Source of the DNA: Pseudoneurospora amorphoporcata
Lineage: Eukaryota > Ascomycota > Sordariomycetes > Sordariales > Sordariaceae
DNA: 64,000 nucleotides
Direction: 5' to 3'
Assembly (NCBI GenBank): GCA_033297205.1
Contig: MU859117.1
Coordinates: 1 to 64,000, forward strand
Part shown: in pieces, positions 1 to 12,400 of the stretch
Layout of the letters: every line of letters starts with the position of its first letter
Position numbering within the stretch: position 1 is the first letter of the stretch
Notes under the pieces: model-generated
Seen by the model: the letters and a program-made list of their open reading frames with translations, nothing else
What the model was told of the DNA's origin: nothing
Databases searched by the model: none
Program-made: the position numbers and the translations under genes

Positions 1-298
1 ATCATTCATTTTGGTGGTCATTCCGCCCTGTTGTTGATGTTGGAAGTTTGGTAGTGGTCATTTTGCGGGGCCATTTATTTCGTGGGCGGGGAGCCAAGTC
101 CGTTGAACCCGACGCACGAGCCCCATCGACTAAGTGGGTACAGTTGCTTTATCTTATCGAAGGTGTGGGGAGATTTTTTGCAACAGCGAACACTGGAACA
201 ATCAGGGACCACCTAGCACTCATCAGGCATTTGACCTTTAACATCGGCTGAAGCATTGCAAGAAGACAGTTCAGGAGAGCAAGCCTGACACATTCACG

Positions 299-1323
299 AT
301 GCCTCACAAGCACACTCGTCGCGAGAAGGATCTGTCGACGTAAGCAAACAAAGGCGCAATATGACGTTCAATCGATGGAGGTCTGACTTGCGACACAGCT
401 TTGACCTTCCCCCTACCCAAATAGCGAAGCCGCTCCCGCCCACGACTATCTCGAAGAAAAAGGTGCCCGTGAAAAACAAGAAGAATGATGGGATCCAGAA
501 GACTTCGTCCAAGAGGAAACGAGCGCCTGAAACTCAGGATGCGCCGCGCGCCTTCAAGCGTCTGATGGCTTTCGCCGAAGGAAAGAAGCCGCGCTCCGGG
601 CTCGACAATGGCGCACCGCCACCCAGCAAGAAGGCCAAGAAAAAGGCTGCTGCCGCCGCTTCTGCCGCCGCTTCCAACGAGACGCCCGCTCCCGAGAAAG
701 AAACTGAATCAAAGCCCGAGCTCAAGATACGACCAGGCGAGAAGCTTTCAGAGTTCAGCCAGCGCGTAGACGCCGCGCTACCCATTAGTGGTTTGGTGAA
801 CAACAAGGCCAAGAATGGCAAGGACCCGCTCGGCCTCAAGATCTGGCGAACAAGGAAGGAGATGAAGATGCACAAGCTTTACGATGAATGGAGGGTACAA
901 GACGCCAAGATCAAGGAGAAGAGGGAAGAAGAGCTGGAGGAGCTAGAAGAGAAGGAGATGGAGGAGGAGTCCATGGGTGTCACATGGAAGCTGAACCAGG
1001 AAGCAGGGAAGAAAAAGAAGAAGGGCAAGAACGGCTCAAGGTACCTTGGCGAGTCGAAGGAGAAGGAGGATGACCCTTGGGAGGAAATCAAGAAGAAGCG
1101 AGGTGAGGCCAAGATTGGTCTCAACGAAGTGGCGGACGCCCCTCCCGAGTTGAAGATTCCTAGCAAGAAATTGCTTGTCAAGGGAGCGATGGTCGATGTT
1201 GATGGGATTCCCAAGGCTGCTGGAAGTTTACGACAGCGTGAGGAGCTACAAAAGGTCCGCGAAGACGTGGTGGCACAATACCGCAAGCTTATGGCTGAGC
1301 GGAGACCTAATACGCTTGTTTAG
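299..1323 (+). CDS. Lysine-rich conserved protein, probably nucleolar
   Basis: The gene has two exons, 299-339 and 399-1323, joined across a 59-nt intron (donor GTAAGC, CTGAC branch-like site, acceptor ACAG), and gives 321 residues. The start at 299 adds MPHKHTRREKDLST and is the first ATG after roughly 250 nt without one. The protein is very basic, with several Lys/Arg clusters in the first 110 residues that could act as nuclear or nucleolar signals. An Ala-rich stretch lies near residue 100, and a charged Glu/Lys helix, probably coiled coil, near 190-215. The C-terminal part holds GLNEVADAPPELKIP, a pattern that recalls the C-terminus of CCDC137-type nucleolar proteins. That link is from memory and weak. 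No catalytic motif is visible, and I do not know its function. Confidence 0.8.
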
Positions 1324-2064
1324 CTAAGGGGGAGGCGGTTAGGCGGATTGGGTGACGGATTGCATTTCAATGGAGTTTTGTATGGTGGCAAACAAAAGGC
1401 TAGCACGCATCTGATAATGATCACAAGGAGCGCAATCGATTTCTTTGCAGGGTAAATGCCATACTAAAACCAAGGCCTAATGAACAACTGCTGACTGCTG
1501 GCTTTGGATGCAGAATTCAATCCCTTGTGGTAGCCCAGGTAGTGCACATCATGGTTGCCGAGCGCCGTGGTATCCTACCTTAATCGGTGCAGCCAAAACC
1601 TGTCAGTGTAGTGATAAAGAGTGAAATAAGCACCACTCGTCATTCGTCATCGACAATGCAATTTGGAAAGAGCACTTCCGATTCTGAGACGACGGGAGCT
1701 TCCTCCAATTGCACCCCACCCCAGAAAAAAACCTATCCCCCACACAACGGACGGACCTGGACCTGGCCAAAGTGGAAGTTGCGAAACGGAAAGTGCTCAT
1801 TGCTCTAACAAATTTTTAATTGCCCTCGTCGCATGTGCCGGTCCGTCAGCCTGAACTTCAATTGCCCCTCGTCTGCGACTGCCATCTTGTCTCCATCTGC
1901 TGCTCGTCCCCCTCCATTCACTTGTACCGACTGAACCAGAACCATTCCTAAGGTAGGTTTTGCACGGTCCAGTCTAATAACCCAAAAAATTCCTGCCCCG
2001 GTCGCACTCGAAGCGAGATCCTTTCCACCAAACAATTAACCCAGTCTGCCAAAAAAAAAAACAT
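1324..2064. other. Intergenic: 3' end of the lysine-rich gene and promoter side of the TFIIIC gene
   Basis: No convincing coding sequence. The segment holds the 3' untranslated region of the gene to the left and the distal promoter of the TFIIIC subunit gene. From 1835 to 2176 the + strand has no ATG, which fits a leader or core promoter for the downstream gene. A run of eleven A residues lies at 2051-2061. Confidence 0.6.
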
Positions 2065-2065
2065 T

Positions 2066-2168
2066 TGGCTTACAACCGCTCGCCACTACTACCTAGCGAA
2101 AAAATTGCATCGCGAGAGATCTTCGGTTCGAGTCCCAGCATCAAACTTTCCACCATCCTTTTTTTTTT
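2066..2168 (+). promoter_or_regulatory. Pol III-like unit: A-box-like element, consensus B-box, T10 tract
   Basis: GGTTCGAGTCC at 2125-2135 matches the B-box consensus GGTTCGANTCC at every defined position. Upstream, TGGCTTACAACCG at 2066-2078 resembles an A-box, at a spacing (59 nt) allowed for tRNA genes with an intron or long variable arm. Downstream, ten T residues at 2159-2168 would be a strong Pol III terminator. The sequence does not fold as a tRNA: the T-stem has a C-C mismatch and no acceptor stem can be drawn. It lies 77 nt before the start codon of the TFIIIC subunit that contacts B-boxes. It may be an extra TFIIIC binding site, a relic of a tRNA-derived element, or an active small Pol III RNA gene. 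Confidence 0.5.
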
Positions 2169-2176
2169 ATCGCCTC

Positions 2177-2215
2177 ATGCCAACCGTCATGCACCACGGT
2201 TCTTATTCATTATGA
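2177..2215 (+). promoter_or_regulatory. Upstream ORF overlapping the TFIIIC start as ATGA
   Basis: A 12-codon upstream ORF (MPTVMHHGSYSL) starts at 2177, with a second in-frame ATG at 2189. It ends in TGA at 2213-2215, which shares two bases with the TFIIIC start ATG at 2212-2214 (ATGA). If the mRNA starts upstream of 2177, ribosomes would finish the small ORF exactly on the main start codon, as in termination-reinitiation coupling. Whether the leader includes these ATGs is not shown by sequence alone. Confidence 0.5.
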
Positions 2216-5200
2216 GCGGCGTTGGTCTCGAGGTTTTGCTCGAGGGTCTCATTCCCGAGATCGCATATTCTGGAGAGACAGGTGAGTTCTTTTTGATGAT
2301 GCGTTTATCATTATCATCCGCATCAATCTCCCAAGCCAACAATCTTGACTCTCTTACACCCAATATCCCGCTACGCTATCGTCTGCTTGGCAACAAACAT
2401 TATGAGACTTGCTATTTAACTTGCACTACTCTTGTTTGCGGTCAACTTCAGGGTACCTTATCGCAGACATGAGAATACACAAAGTGATGCATCTTTGACA
2501 TGAACTTGAATACTGACTCAGTCTGATATTACAAAGGCGTGTCTGTCTCTGCACTGCTGAAAATCGTCCGTCAGTATCACAACACTCTCGACGCGCGACA
2601 AGATGCAACTTCAGGAGAAGATATCGCTGCTGTGGCGGCGCAAATCACACAGAAAGATGAAGAAAAGCTCGATGAAAGCTCATTCTCACCCGCGGAAATG
2701 GTATCGGCTCGCTGGGCCTGGGACTGGCTGCGAACCCGACCCCAGATCCTGATCAACAAGAACAAGCGGTACAACAAGCTTGAGTTACAAGAAGTTCTCG
2801 CTTTACCGGAAGCTGCTGAGAGCAATGGAGCAGAAGTCGATGTCGAGCCTGTCGACATTCCCAAAAAGGCCCCACCAAAAGCAAAACAGACGGCGTCCAA
2901 CCACAGCAAAGCAGCTGCTTCTCAGAAGAAAGCCTCAAAATCGAAACCCAAGAAGGCAGCACTTACTGTTCGGCCCCGAATCTACCCTGCCGAAGACCTT
3001 GTTTGGCAGACTCTCACTCGCCATGGTGTAGACTACAAGAGAGTCCCAGTCCTTGAATGGAAGTGTCTGCTTGGTATTGCCTCTGTTAGAGACAAAGGCA
3101 TCCTGCAGAGTGATCTTCGAAGATTGGTGGACCAGGACAAGCGTTCCCTTCCCAAGCGAACCGATTCCCTTGCCAGAAAAGGCTACATCGCAAAGCGGAC
3201 AATCGTTGTGTCCAAGATGAAAACTAGCAAGCTCTGGCTTATCGACTTTGCGCCCCCCATCCTGGAGACTGAGACTGGTGGGCTTGATTTGTCGGTCGAG
3301 ACGCTTACCAAGGACCTGGAGCCTGTTACCTGGCATGATCGGTGGACTAGGGATAACATCGACATGGAGGCTTTCGCTCGGACCTTCGTCGGCGTCGTCA
3401 AGGCATGGCAAGTCATTCGCTATGCAGATTTGAGGTCCAAGATGGGCGTCGTGGGGAAGCACTGGCAGATGAAGACCCTTGCCAAGAATTGTCAACGCAT
3501 CGTCGACTTGGGTGTTCTCAAGTACACCGCTGCTACCTTTCCTGGCGCACGTAAAGTCTTCAAGGACTGTCTCAAGTTCATAAGGGACCCAACAGACGAG
3601 GAATGGGAGAAGTTTCTTGCCACGGGCAAGAAGACATCGCTCTATTCAGACGCTACACGCCATCGGGAACCAAAACCTAACGCGCTTGCGCTCTTCGGAA
3701 AAGCCGCCAAAGCCGACGAGGCGGCGAAAAATGAAGCTAAGCCCAAGCGCCGCCGTATTTTCCCTGGCTGGACTCCAGAAAAGCCCCTTGCTCAAAACGT
3801 ATTTGAAGTGATACAAAGCGCAGGCCCAGCAGGAGCCTCGAATCCTCAGGTCAGCGTTGCCACGGTCGGATACGCCTTTCGCCGGTACATGGCAAGCCAC
3901 TTGACCAAGGTCGCTGAAACGCAGCAACCACCGCACCTCAAGCATTTCCAAGTTGTAAGCAGACTGGAGCGGAAGGGAAAGACTTCTGCCTACATGTTTT
4001 CCGTGGCAAACCCTGCTGCTGAAGATGATGCCGAGGACAGCCCACCCGCCGCGACCGATGCTAGTGCATATGGCTTTGGCCAAGTACGAGCAAAATCGTT
4101 CCCCGAATCATCAGACCTATCTCTTACGGAAATCTGCCGGTTGGCCAAGAAGCCTCGCTCGATGGCAAAGCGAAAAGGCCGCCATCTGAGCAAACTTGAA
4201 GCCATGTCACAAACTGAGGTCGAGGCATCCAAAACCCCAGACGATGTTGTCATGTCAGGACAACCGAATTTTGAGCCCATCACGCCAATAGATCAGAGTG
4301 TTAATGGAGATGATGCCAGCCATGAAGACCTCACAAACCACCCAAAGGCCGCGTCTCCTGAGGCTGTGGAAGAGAGGCCGCCTGGTGCCTATAGAGGTAT
4401 TCCTGGGTCTCTCAATCCTAACCCACAGATTATTGGACGACCCAGAAAGTCCATGGTCATTGTGTTCCGATCAGATAAGTTGAAAGACCCCAGCTTCTTG
4501 GGTACTCCTCAGGCGTCTCATGGGGATCCATCGCCTGCTCCGTCCATTTTGGGAGGTAGCAACCATCCACAAACCGTACTGAATGCGAGATACAATGGCA
4601 TTGCCGGAAAGCTGAAAATCTCTCCTGCAAGCGAGGCGGTTACATTTGACCGGGACTACAAAGAATCTGGCAAAGAGCCTCTCTCCATCAAACTTAACGA
4701 TATGCTGGATGATCCGGTTGTACGGGACGTCCCTGGGGCAGATGGCAAGAGTTTGGTTGTTGTGACCAAGGAAAGTAGTGACGGCAATCCTTCTTGGACC
4801 TTCGTGTTTGTTTTTGACGACACGAACGAGAACAACCAAAAGGCCCTGGCAATCCAGAAAGATATTGCAATACTCAAGGCAAATCAAAGCACCAGCCAGT
4901 TCGTGGTTGCTGAACCATCAACCCCTCAGAGTATTGCAGATGATCAGGCGCCAACGCGAGGTGGGGCCGCTCGTGGTGGTCGTGGTGGCCGCGGTCGTGG
5001 AGGAAACGCCCGAGTTCGAGGAGGCCGTAGGGCGCAGATGCTTGCAGCCGACCCAAAGCCATACAAGTGCGAAACATGCGGTGGTACTTGGAAGAATGAC
5101 ATTGGACTCAAGTACCATCAAACAAAAGCTCAAACGCCCTGCAACCCGAACTTCGACCCTTCTGCTATCGTAGAGCGCGGAAGAAAGCGGCGAAAGATTA

Positions 5201-8200
5201 TGTCACCGGAGCCAGATGCTGCCTCTGTAGCTTCAGGTGCTGGAGATAATCAAAACGCACTAATTGGCACTCAACCGGAGAACGACGGACGCAAAATGCG
5301 AAAATCGTCAGCTCGCTCTCGCCCCAGTGTTAGAGCCGGTGTTAGAGCGATACAAAATGCCGGAATGGCTTTCCGTGGGTTGAATGCCGACAATGTCGTT
5401 GAGAGCGTAGAAGATGCTGCTCAACTATCGACTCATCAGCACCATCAACCAGCCAGCGGTCCTCTGTCCTCTCATGTCGCCCATGTTGCACCTAAGCCGA
5501 AATTTGGAGGAATCATCAGTAACTTCTCCAAGGAAGACGATACCCTTCCAACACCCAGAAATTCCGACAGCCAACACGATCCGATGCAGATTCAGCATAT
5601 TATCGACGCACAGCAAACGCCACAGCGTGTACAGCCATATATTCCTAAACATGGATACCTCGCCATAGCTGGAGTTGATCCTAGCCTCAGATCTCCCGTG
5701 GACCAGAGGAAACCAGTACCCTCAGTCCAACCATCGGCATATGCTGAAACACCGTACCAACAGAGCCGTCAAATTGGTACCAGCGGTTACCCCCCTGATC
5801 GTGCTTCTCCTCTTCCTGGAATTGTCCAGAGCTCGTTGTATCCTGATCCTAGCAATATCCAACTGTCCTACGCAGCCCCGGGTCCACACTCTAACGAGGG
5901 CCATTATGTGCAAAGCCACCAGGATGCTCATAATGCTCTATATTCATCGCCTCCTCAACCCTCCCGGCATATACAGGAATACAGCCACGCACTGGGTAGT
6001 CAGACAGCCGACGAAGCATATCCGGAACCGTACCCCGTCAACATTCAGCAGCATCAACAGCCTGCCCACCAAGTCCAAGCTCAAGTGGTGCCGTTCATTC
6101 CTTCAAAAGACTACAGTCGGTTTTCCACCGAGGCCAAGAAAAGGACCGCCCAGGCTCGTGACATCATTCTGTATCTTCTGGACAACAACTTTGGTGTTTT
6201 CCCTGGAGGCAAGTCTTTATTCTATGCCCTGACTAAGGTCTACCTTCGGGCATTCAGACACCAATCTCCTCCAACCTGGAAGAATCATCAAGCCGCAATC
6301 AAGGCGCTGGAAACTCGTCACCTAGCTATTCTTCACACCCACATGCTGAGGACGGAGGCCGGCAGGTTCATCGAACTTTCTCTAATTTTGAAAACCGGCG
6401 TCAAGACCAACGATCCCATGCCAATGAAGGTCAAGAAGAGGATGAAGGAGAAGTATCCAAGCCTTTATATCCCCGCAGCATTTTCACCGACGCAGGAAGA
6501 GCTCACCACTTTGGAGGAGTTGTATGAGAAGCCTGCTGGTAATGGAAAGGAAGAGCGGAAGGTCAACGCAAATGGCCAAAAGTTTCGAAGCAGGAGAAAG
6601 ATTGACGAAGTCGAAGTCTTTAACGCGCCCTTTTACACCCAGAACAACGATGAGAAAGTCCGCGACTCTACCGATCCTCTCTGGGTATTGGAATCTGAAA
6701 AGGCCAGCTCCTATAACAAGCGTCCAGCGATGGTTGAGCTTCCGGACGGCCACCCAGACAAGAGGGCAAGATTGGATGAGCAAGGTACACCAAGCAAACG
6801 TTTCGGCGCGCATAATGACGAGTCGGATGGTTCCATGTGGGAGCCGGATCACCCACCCCCCTACCATACAGGCCCGAGGAGGAGGGGACGCCCCGCAAAG
6901 CTTTACGCACCAACGTACACGAGACATATCAGCGACCAGGACGAGAATATAGAACCCCCTTCAGTTGCCGAGGCAATCAAGGCATACGGCCTGTTGCCGG
7001 CTAAGTACGGCAGTAAGAAGAAAGAAGCGGCGCTCAGGAAGTTGCACAAACTGCTTCCGCATGTTGGTAAAATGAGGAATCCAGGCTTGAGCAGCTTGCC
7101 GCCTTGGTTCTTTGATAACCGCCAACGACCTATCGAGAAACGCGTTGTTGAGGTCCAGTTTCTAGAACCTAACCTCGACATCCATGAGGCCGGTGCTTCC
7201 ACAGAAAAAGAGCAGCCAAAGCAAGCAGAGAAGTCAATCTCATCAAAGGGTAAAGGCTCCACAGCTAGCGATGATACCACGTCGAATAACGGAAAGGCCG
7301 AGGGAGTCCAGAAACCCGTGGTATTTCAGTTCGCTCCTTGTACTACGATCCAAGACGAATCACGGGGTTCTTGGGCTTCAAAGGGGTGGCAATTCTTCGA
7401 GAACCATAATGGCAGTTTCGCTATCAAGGGTTGGATGCCAGATCTTGACACTCGTACTGAGGAGAATTTTCCTCGCAGTGCTGAAGCGATGGCAAAGGGC
7501 CCAGGGATCACATTTAACCCCGATAGCTGGAAGGATCCAGAATACGGAAGGGTTACCACCCTTATTGATAAGTGCGCGGCGTGGGAACGCTCTTCACCTG
7601 GTACTGCCTTACTCACAGCCAACATCGTGTCGTCGAAGCCCATTTTCATCAACGTCTCTTCATCGACGCCAAAGGCTAGTATAAAGAATCTGACGCTCAA
7701 ATGGTCAGAGGATCGACAGTTCGAGTTGGACACCTTGCCGTATGATGACGTTGTTCAGGTAGCGGACGATGAGTCCCTCCCGTATGACGGTGGTAGCCCC
7801 GACAGAGTCATCGTACGGCCTGTCCGGGCCACTCGCACGATCCGGAAAGCTGAACCGAACAAACCTGGACGAAAAGGCCAAGGAGGCCGGCCTCCGAAGA
7901 TCAAGCTTCCTGCCATCAAGACGGAGCGTGAGCACACAGCTTACCCAACCACCGACAATGACTTCTTGCGGGTTTCCGGTGACCGGACACAGGAGCTGGA
8001 TTGGAGTAGTGATAACGTCAAGGTTACCGCGTTTGTTGTCGTCACTACATTGCTGGGTGGTGTTGATAGGGTGGTTGATTGGGGTTTGATGATGAGACTA
8101 TTTCCCGATATGACACTCAGCCAGCTCAGACATACTTGGGGTTCTTTGAAGAAGGACCGTATGTCAAGTATTGTGAACCTGACTGATAAGTTCAGACGTG

Positions 8201-9468
8201 CTTTCCTCAAAGCCTATGGAGTTGGCCTGCCGAAGATCAATTTCGACAATATCCTCGAGTATGACTGGAAGTGGCTTATTAAGTGGGCTTCCAACCTTGA
8301 CGAGTTCCGTCATGCCGACCTGCCGAGATCTAGGAACGCTCTCAAGAGAGATTATAACGTCACCGGGATAGGAATCGAGGATCGTGAGTGGCGAGAGACA
8401 TACAACCATCCGCAGCGCTCGGTCTTCAACAAGTTTCAAGACGCAACGTCGGAAGCAATGGCACTGTCAATTGATGAAGACGACACCAAAGAACAGAATA
8501 ACATCAGAAGAAGAGAGCTGGCACTTGCCATGGCATTTATGCGCTCACTATGCGTAACACCAGTAGAGAAATACTCAAAGGAGCACATCAGCAAGCAACG
8601 CAACAGCTTGTTCCCCACACTCTCTAGAGCAGAGGTTGAGGGACTCATGGTGAAGGGTGTTGATCAGCTCCAACGCGAGGGAATCATCTCTAAATCTAAC
8701 TCCCGGTTCCAGAATGGCTGGCGTTGGCGCATTGCCAACCGAATCACCGACCTGCTCGATAAGGTTGCACACGAGGAAAGACTCGCTCAAGCCCTCTCCT
8801 ACAAGCGGGAACTTGACAAAGCCTTCCGGGCTGGTGAGAAGAAGCGTGTCACATATGTCACTAACGACGGAATGATTATGGCCCTGCTCAACATGCAAGC
8901 CTACCAGCGTGTCCGCATCGAGACCACAGGCCAGCCACACGTGCCTATGGGTTTCGAACCGGGCAACTACGAGACGAGAAAGTATACCAAGAAATACCTC
9001 CACTTCCGCATCGATGTTATCCCTACGGAGACCTACCGCTACGACGACGACCAAGAACTAGTCGATTTCTGCAAGCGCGTCATGTCAGCACCGCCTCCTA
9101 ACATGGGGCCGGATGGCGCAACGCCCATCTGGTGCGATGTGTTTGGCCGAGTTGACGCAACTCGTTGGCTGCGCTATCTGTGCGTGGTACTCGTCACGAT
9201 TGCTTCCAAGGGTGCCATGGGCCCTGAGGAGCTGTGCAAGACGCTCAAGCCCGCAATAATGCCGTTCGAGGCCGAGCTCATCATCAACTGGGCTGAGCAG
9301 TTGGGTATCCTCGGACAGCAGTATGAGGGCACAGCGCTGACGGTAATGGAGTGGTGGTGGATGGCTTTGGACGCGCAAAAGCAGGGTCTGGAGGCTGGTC
9401 TTGCTGGTGCTGATGTAGCAGAGGGAATGAGGACTAGGAGAATGTTCCCTGGCATGAAGACATTCTAG
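2212..9468 (+). CDS. tfc3: Transcription factor TFIIIC, B-box-binding large subunit (Tfc3/tau138 type)
   Basis: Exon 1 is 2212-2281 and exon 2 is 2537-9468, with a 255-nt intron, giving 2333 residues. The join reads SGETG-VSVSALLKIV. TFIIIC recruits TFIIIB to tRNA and other type 2 Pol III promoters in the nucleus, and this subunit contacts the B-box. A B-block winged-helix region covers about residues 177-240, and the last 200 residues match the C-terminal helical region of Tfc3. It is about twice the length of yeast Tfc3. The extra length holds disordered Gln/Pro-rich stretches, an RGG-rich block near 828-860, a C-X2-C-X12-H-X7-C zinc-finger-like motif near 866-895 (YKCETCGGTWKN..H..C), and three AT-hook-like sites (GRPRK near 656, RRGRPAK near 1470, GGRPPK near 1806). 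The 6.9-kb second exon has no visible intron. The start was chosen because it fits the splice phase. Confidence 0.9.
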
Positions 9469-12400
9469 CTTGACCACCGGTGTGTTCAGAGACGAAAACT
9501 GAGATGAGGATGTTACAAAGAGCTCAGAAGGATATACAGGTTATGGAGGGAAATTATGGCTTCCGGTTATTGCTCAGAAACGGGTGTGCTTTTTGGCGGC
9601 CGAAGGAGCAAGTGTTGAGAGTAGAGACGGATATCGAGAAGCAGAGAGCAGCAGAGGCGAAAAAGGGAGAAGGAGAAAGGGGGAACAGAGATCATGAGCT
9701 CATTTCAGGTCTACTACTCCCATCAATGATACCCAGCACACTTTCAGTTTAGCAGTTCCAGCACAAACTAGAACTATTTGCTAAAGACCATTGTGCACAT
9801 GCTGATGCCGTCAAAGTGTGTTCAGGTGCCCTTATCTCACATTTCACCTGATTTTGGTCCGTAATGATCGGTCGGCAAATCTCCAGTGTTGTATGTCCCT
9901 TTCACCCATTGTATTGAAGCGTTTCCGTTTCTCAACCTTGAGATCTCTCTTTCATTTTTCTCTAGGTGGGTAGCAGGCATCACGACAACAGGGAATCAGT
10001 GATGCTTCGACGCAATGGCATATGTCCGATATCTGTACCGCCACTTGGCAATAACGGAGCTGACCACAATCATCAGATGCTTTACTGTGTAAACAGCTAT
10101 GCCAATGCCGAACCGGCTCCGAACGTCTCACAAAGCATGTCGTGCTTTGACAAGTACAAGTGGCAGATGTGACCGCTTTGTCATCCATCCATTCACACAA
10201 CTGTGCAGTCGATTGAGGGCTATGGTAGCTCATGACGCACTTCGACTTCGTCATTAGGACACTAACTGTTATCATATTTACTTTTGATTCACTGATCTAC
10301 ATCTCTCTTTACAATCACTAAGACACACAAAGATGAAAAGGTCACACAAACTGAAGGGTTGGTTGCTCGGCCCTGATGATCGCGGGCAAGGAGGATCATC
10401 GGAGTAGCAACGAGTGCCATATGGCAACCCAGAAATGAGGAGGGGCACACACACCCTTCCCAAACACACAAACCGCTCTGTCTGATCTGGCCCCGGCAAA
10501 AGAGAATCGAAGCAAAGGAGGAACGAGACGACGAAGGAAGAAGGGATTGTGGCCCACCCGGTTGCCTGTCCCGGATAGAAGAAAGGGGAAAAACCGCCGA
10601 GCAAATGCACGACTGAAAGTTGCAAGAGAGCGTGAGCAAGCCAATGGTAACTGCCCATCTCTTCGCATACACTTTTCGACAATTGGCCATTTGCTTGAAC
10701 TGGTGTCGTAACACAGTCCGAGAAGAAGTGGTGGGAAAGGAAAGAACGAACACCCGAAGTCAGGTTGCCCACCTGAGGTGCCTTCATTTCTCCAATGCCG
10801 GGCGCACTCCAGGGTCTCATCAGGAGAGGTCTTCCAAAACTGTCCAGTTGGTAGTGGCCGCCGGAGATCAGACAGGAAGACGATAATGTCAACATCGTGA
10901 CTGCCTGCTGCCTGGTCCATTCACATCATCTTCCATGCGGTACCGACGCGAGGAGAGAAGGCCCAAGGTGGTATACCAAGCATGTAAGATGACTGATATT
11001 AGATACGTGTCTTTTTTTTCTAGGTACAGGTACATGAAGGTTCTGAGAGACACGACTCTGCCGAAGACCTGCTTGCGCCTGCCAGCTGGTGGGCGACGCC
11101 TTCCTCATTAGCTCTGGGTTGTTCTCCTGGGGCAATACCGCATAAGGTACGGAGGTGTTGGCAGGGCAAGGCAAGAGGGAAACGACGACGGTAGATGGTG
11201 ACTGAGGACTCCGGCTGGCAAGCTGAAGGGCCCCTTGTTGGCCGATCTTCTTACAGTGTCCCATCCGAACCTGGTAACATGATTACGAAAAAGCTGCATT
11301 GCAATCGGCGTGTCCGGACCAGCACTGTCTGGTCTGTCTGTCCTGCCGTCATGCATTACGGACAGCAACTAGTTCTGACACCGTTATAATCGGCCGTGTA
11401 CTCGTCGACGAAGACGGAGACACCATGATGTGCACACGGTAAGGCATCCAGGTACGTGATAGCGAATCGGAAGTATGCCTGACACTTATCTGCAAAGTTA
11501 TCTAGGATGGCCCCTTTTGGGATGCCGCTTGACCCTGAAGGAAGAATCACGATGATTGCTGTCGTGGTCAGAAAAAGGGGCGTCCGTCATGTAGATGAAA
11601 ATAGGAGTCAAAGAGGCGTCAAGTCGCGCGAAGGCGACCAGTTCCCAAGCGCTATCAATGTCAAAGCTATCGATAGGCTTTTTGTGCGACCTGAGCTGGC
11701 CAACCCCGGGGCAAACCCATGCACATCAAATGCCAAACCACTGCATGTCGCAAATCTCTTCCCAACCTCCAACCAGTCAACAACCACCAGGGAACAACCA
11801 CCAAGCGCGCCCAACGAGAAGTCCACGATACACTCGACACACCTCGCCCAGACCTCACCCAGACCTCGTCCGAGGAGGTTCTCGCAATACTCCTCTCACC
11901 GAGATAGCCCAGCCCGTTGCGGCCGTGAATGAGCTGCATCATGCCAGCTATCTCACAGCAGCTGAAGGGGGACAGGTCAAGTTGATCCGACTTCAGGCAT
12001 GCCCACTCGGTCAGGCTCTCAGGGGCTAAGTCTTCTCCCAGCCACCCACCTTCTCCCATGGTTGCCTTGCCCCATCTCCTGCATGTTTGCGCTACCTGTC
12101 TCTTTTGACCTCTGTCGCTTTCGGCACGACAGCCTCTATCCCAGGCCAACCCTCGGCACTGCCTATTTCCGGTTCTCCATTAGCCACCTCGTCTGACGCC
12201 TTGCAGGCCATCTAGCTTCTCCGCGGCTCCTATTCTCAAGTCCATTTCGCGCTACACGAGCTGTCAAGCCACAGGGGAAAGGGAAAGGGGAACAGAGAAG
12301 CAGAGTACTCCCACAGTGGCTGACAGACAGGGTGTTGGCGGAAGAGGAAGGCGGTCGAGTCAGAGCCCCAAGTCATCCCAGGCCAAGACTCCTCTAGGAG

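Noticed and set aside
2059..2143. A tRNA gene at the B-box in front of tfc3
   Set aside because: The T-stem has a C-C mismatch and no acceptor or anticodon stem can be drawn, although B-box and T run are good.
2282..2536. A C/D snoRNA in the 255-nt tfc3 intron (TGATGATG near the 5' end, CTGA near the 3' end)
   Set aside because: The boxes are more than 200 nt apart and no terminal stem is seen.
10278..10920. Minus-strand open frames of 205, 154 and 174 codons
   Set aside because: Three overlapping frames with Ser/Cys/Pro-rich composition and no family resemblance; typical of chance frames in GC-balanced DNA.
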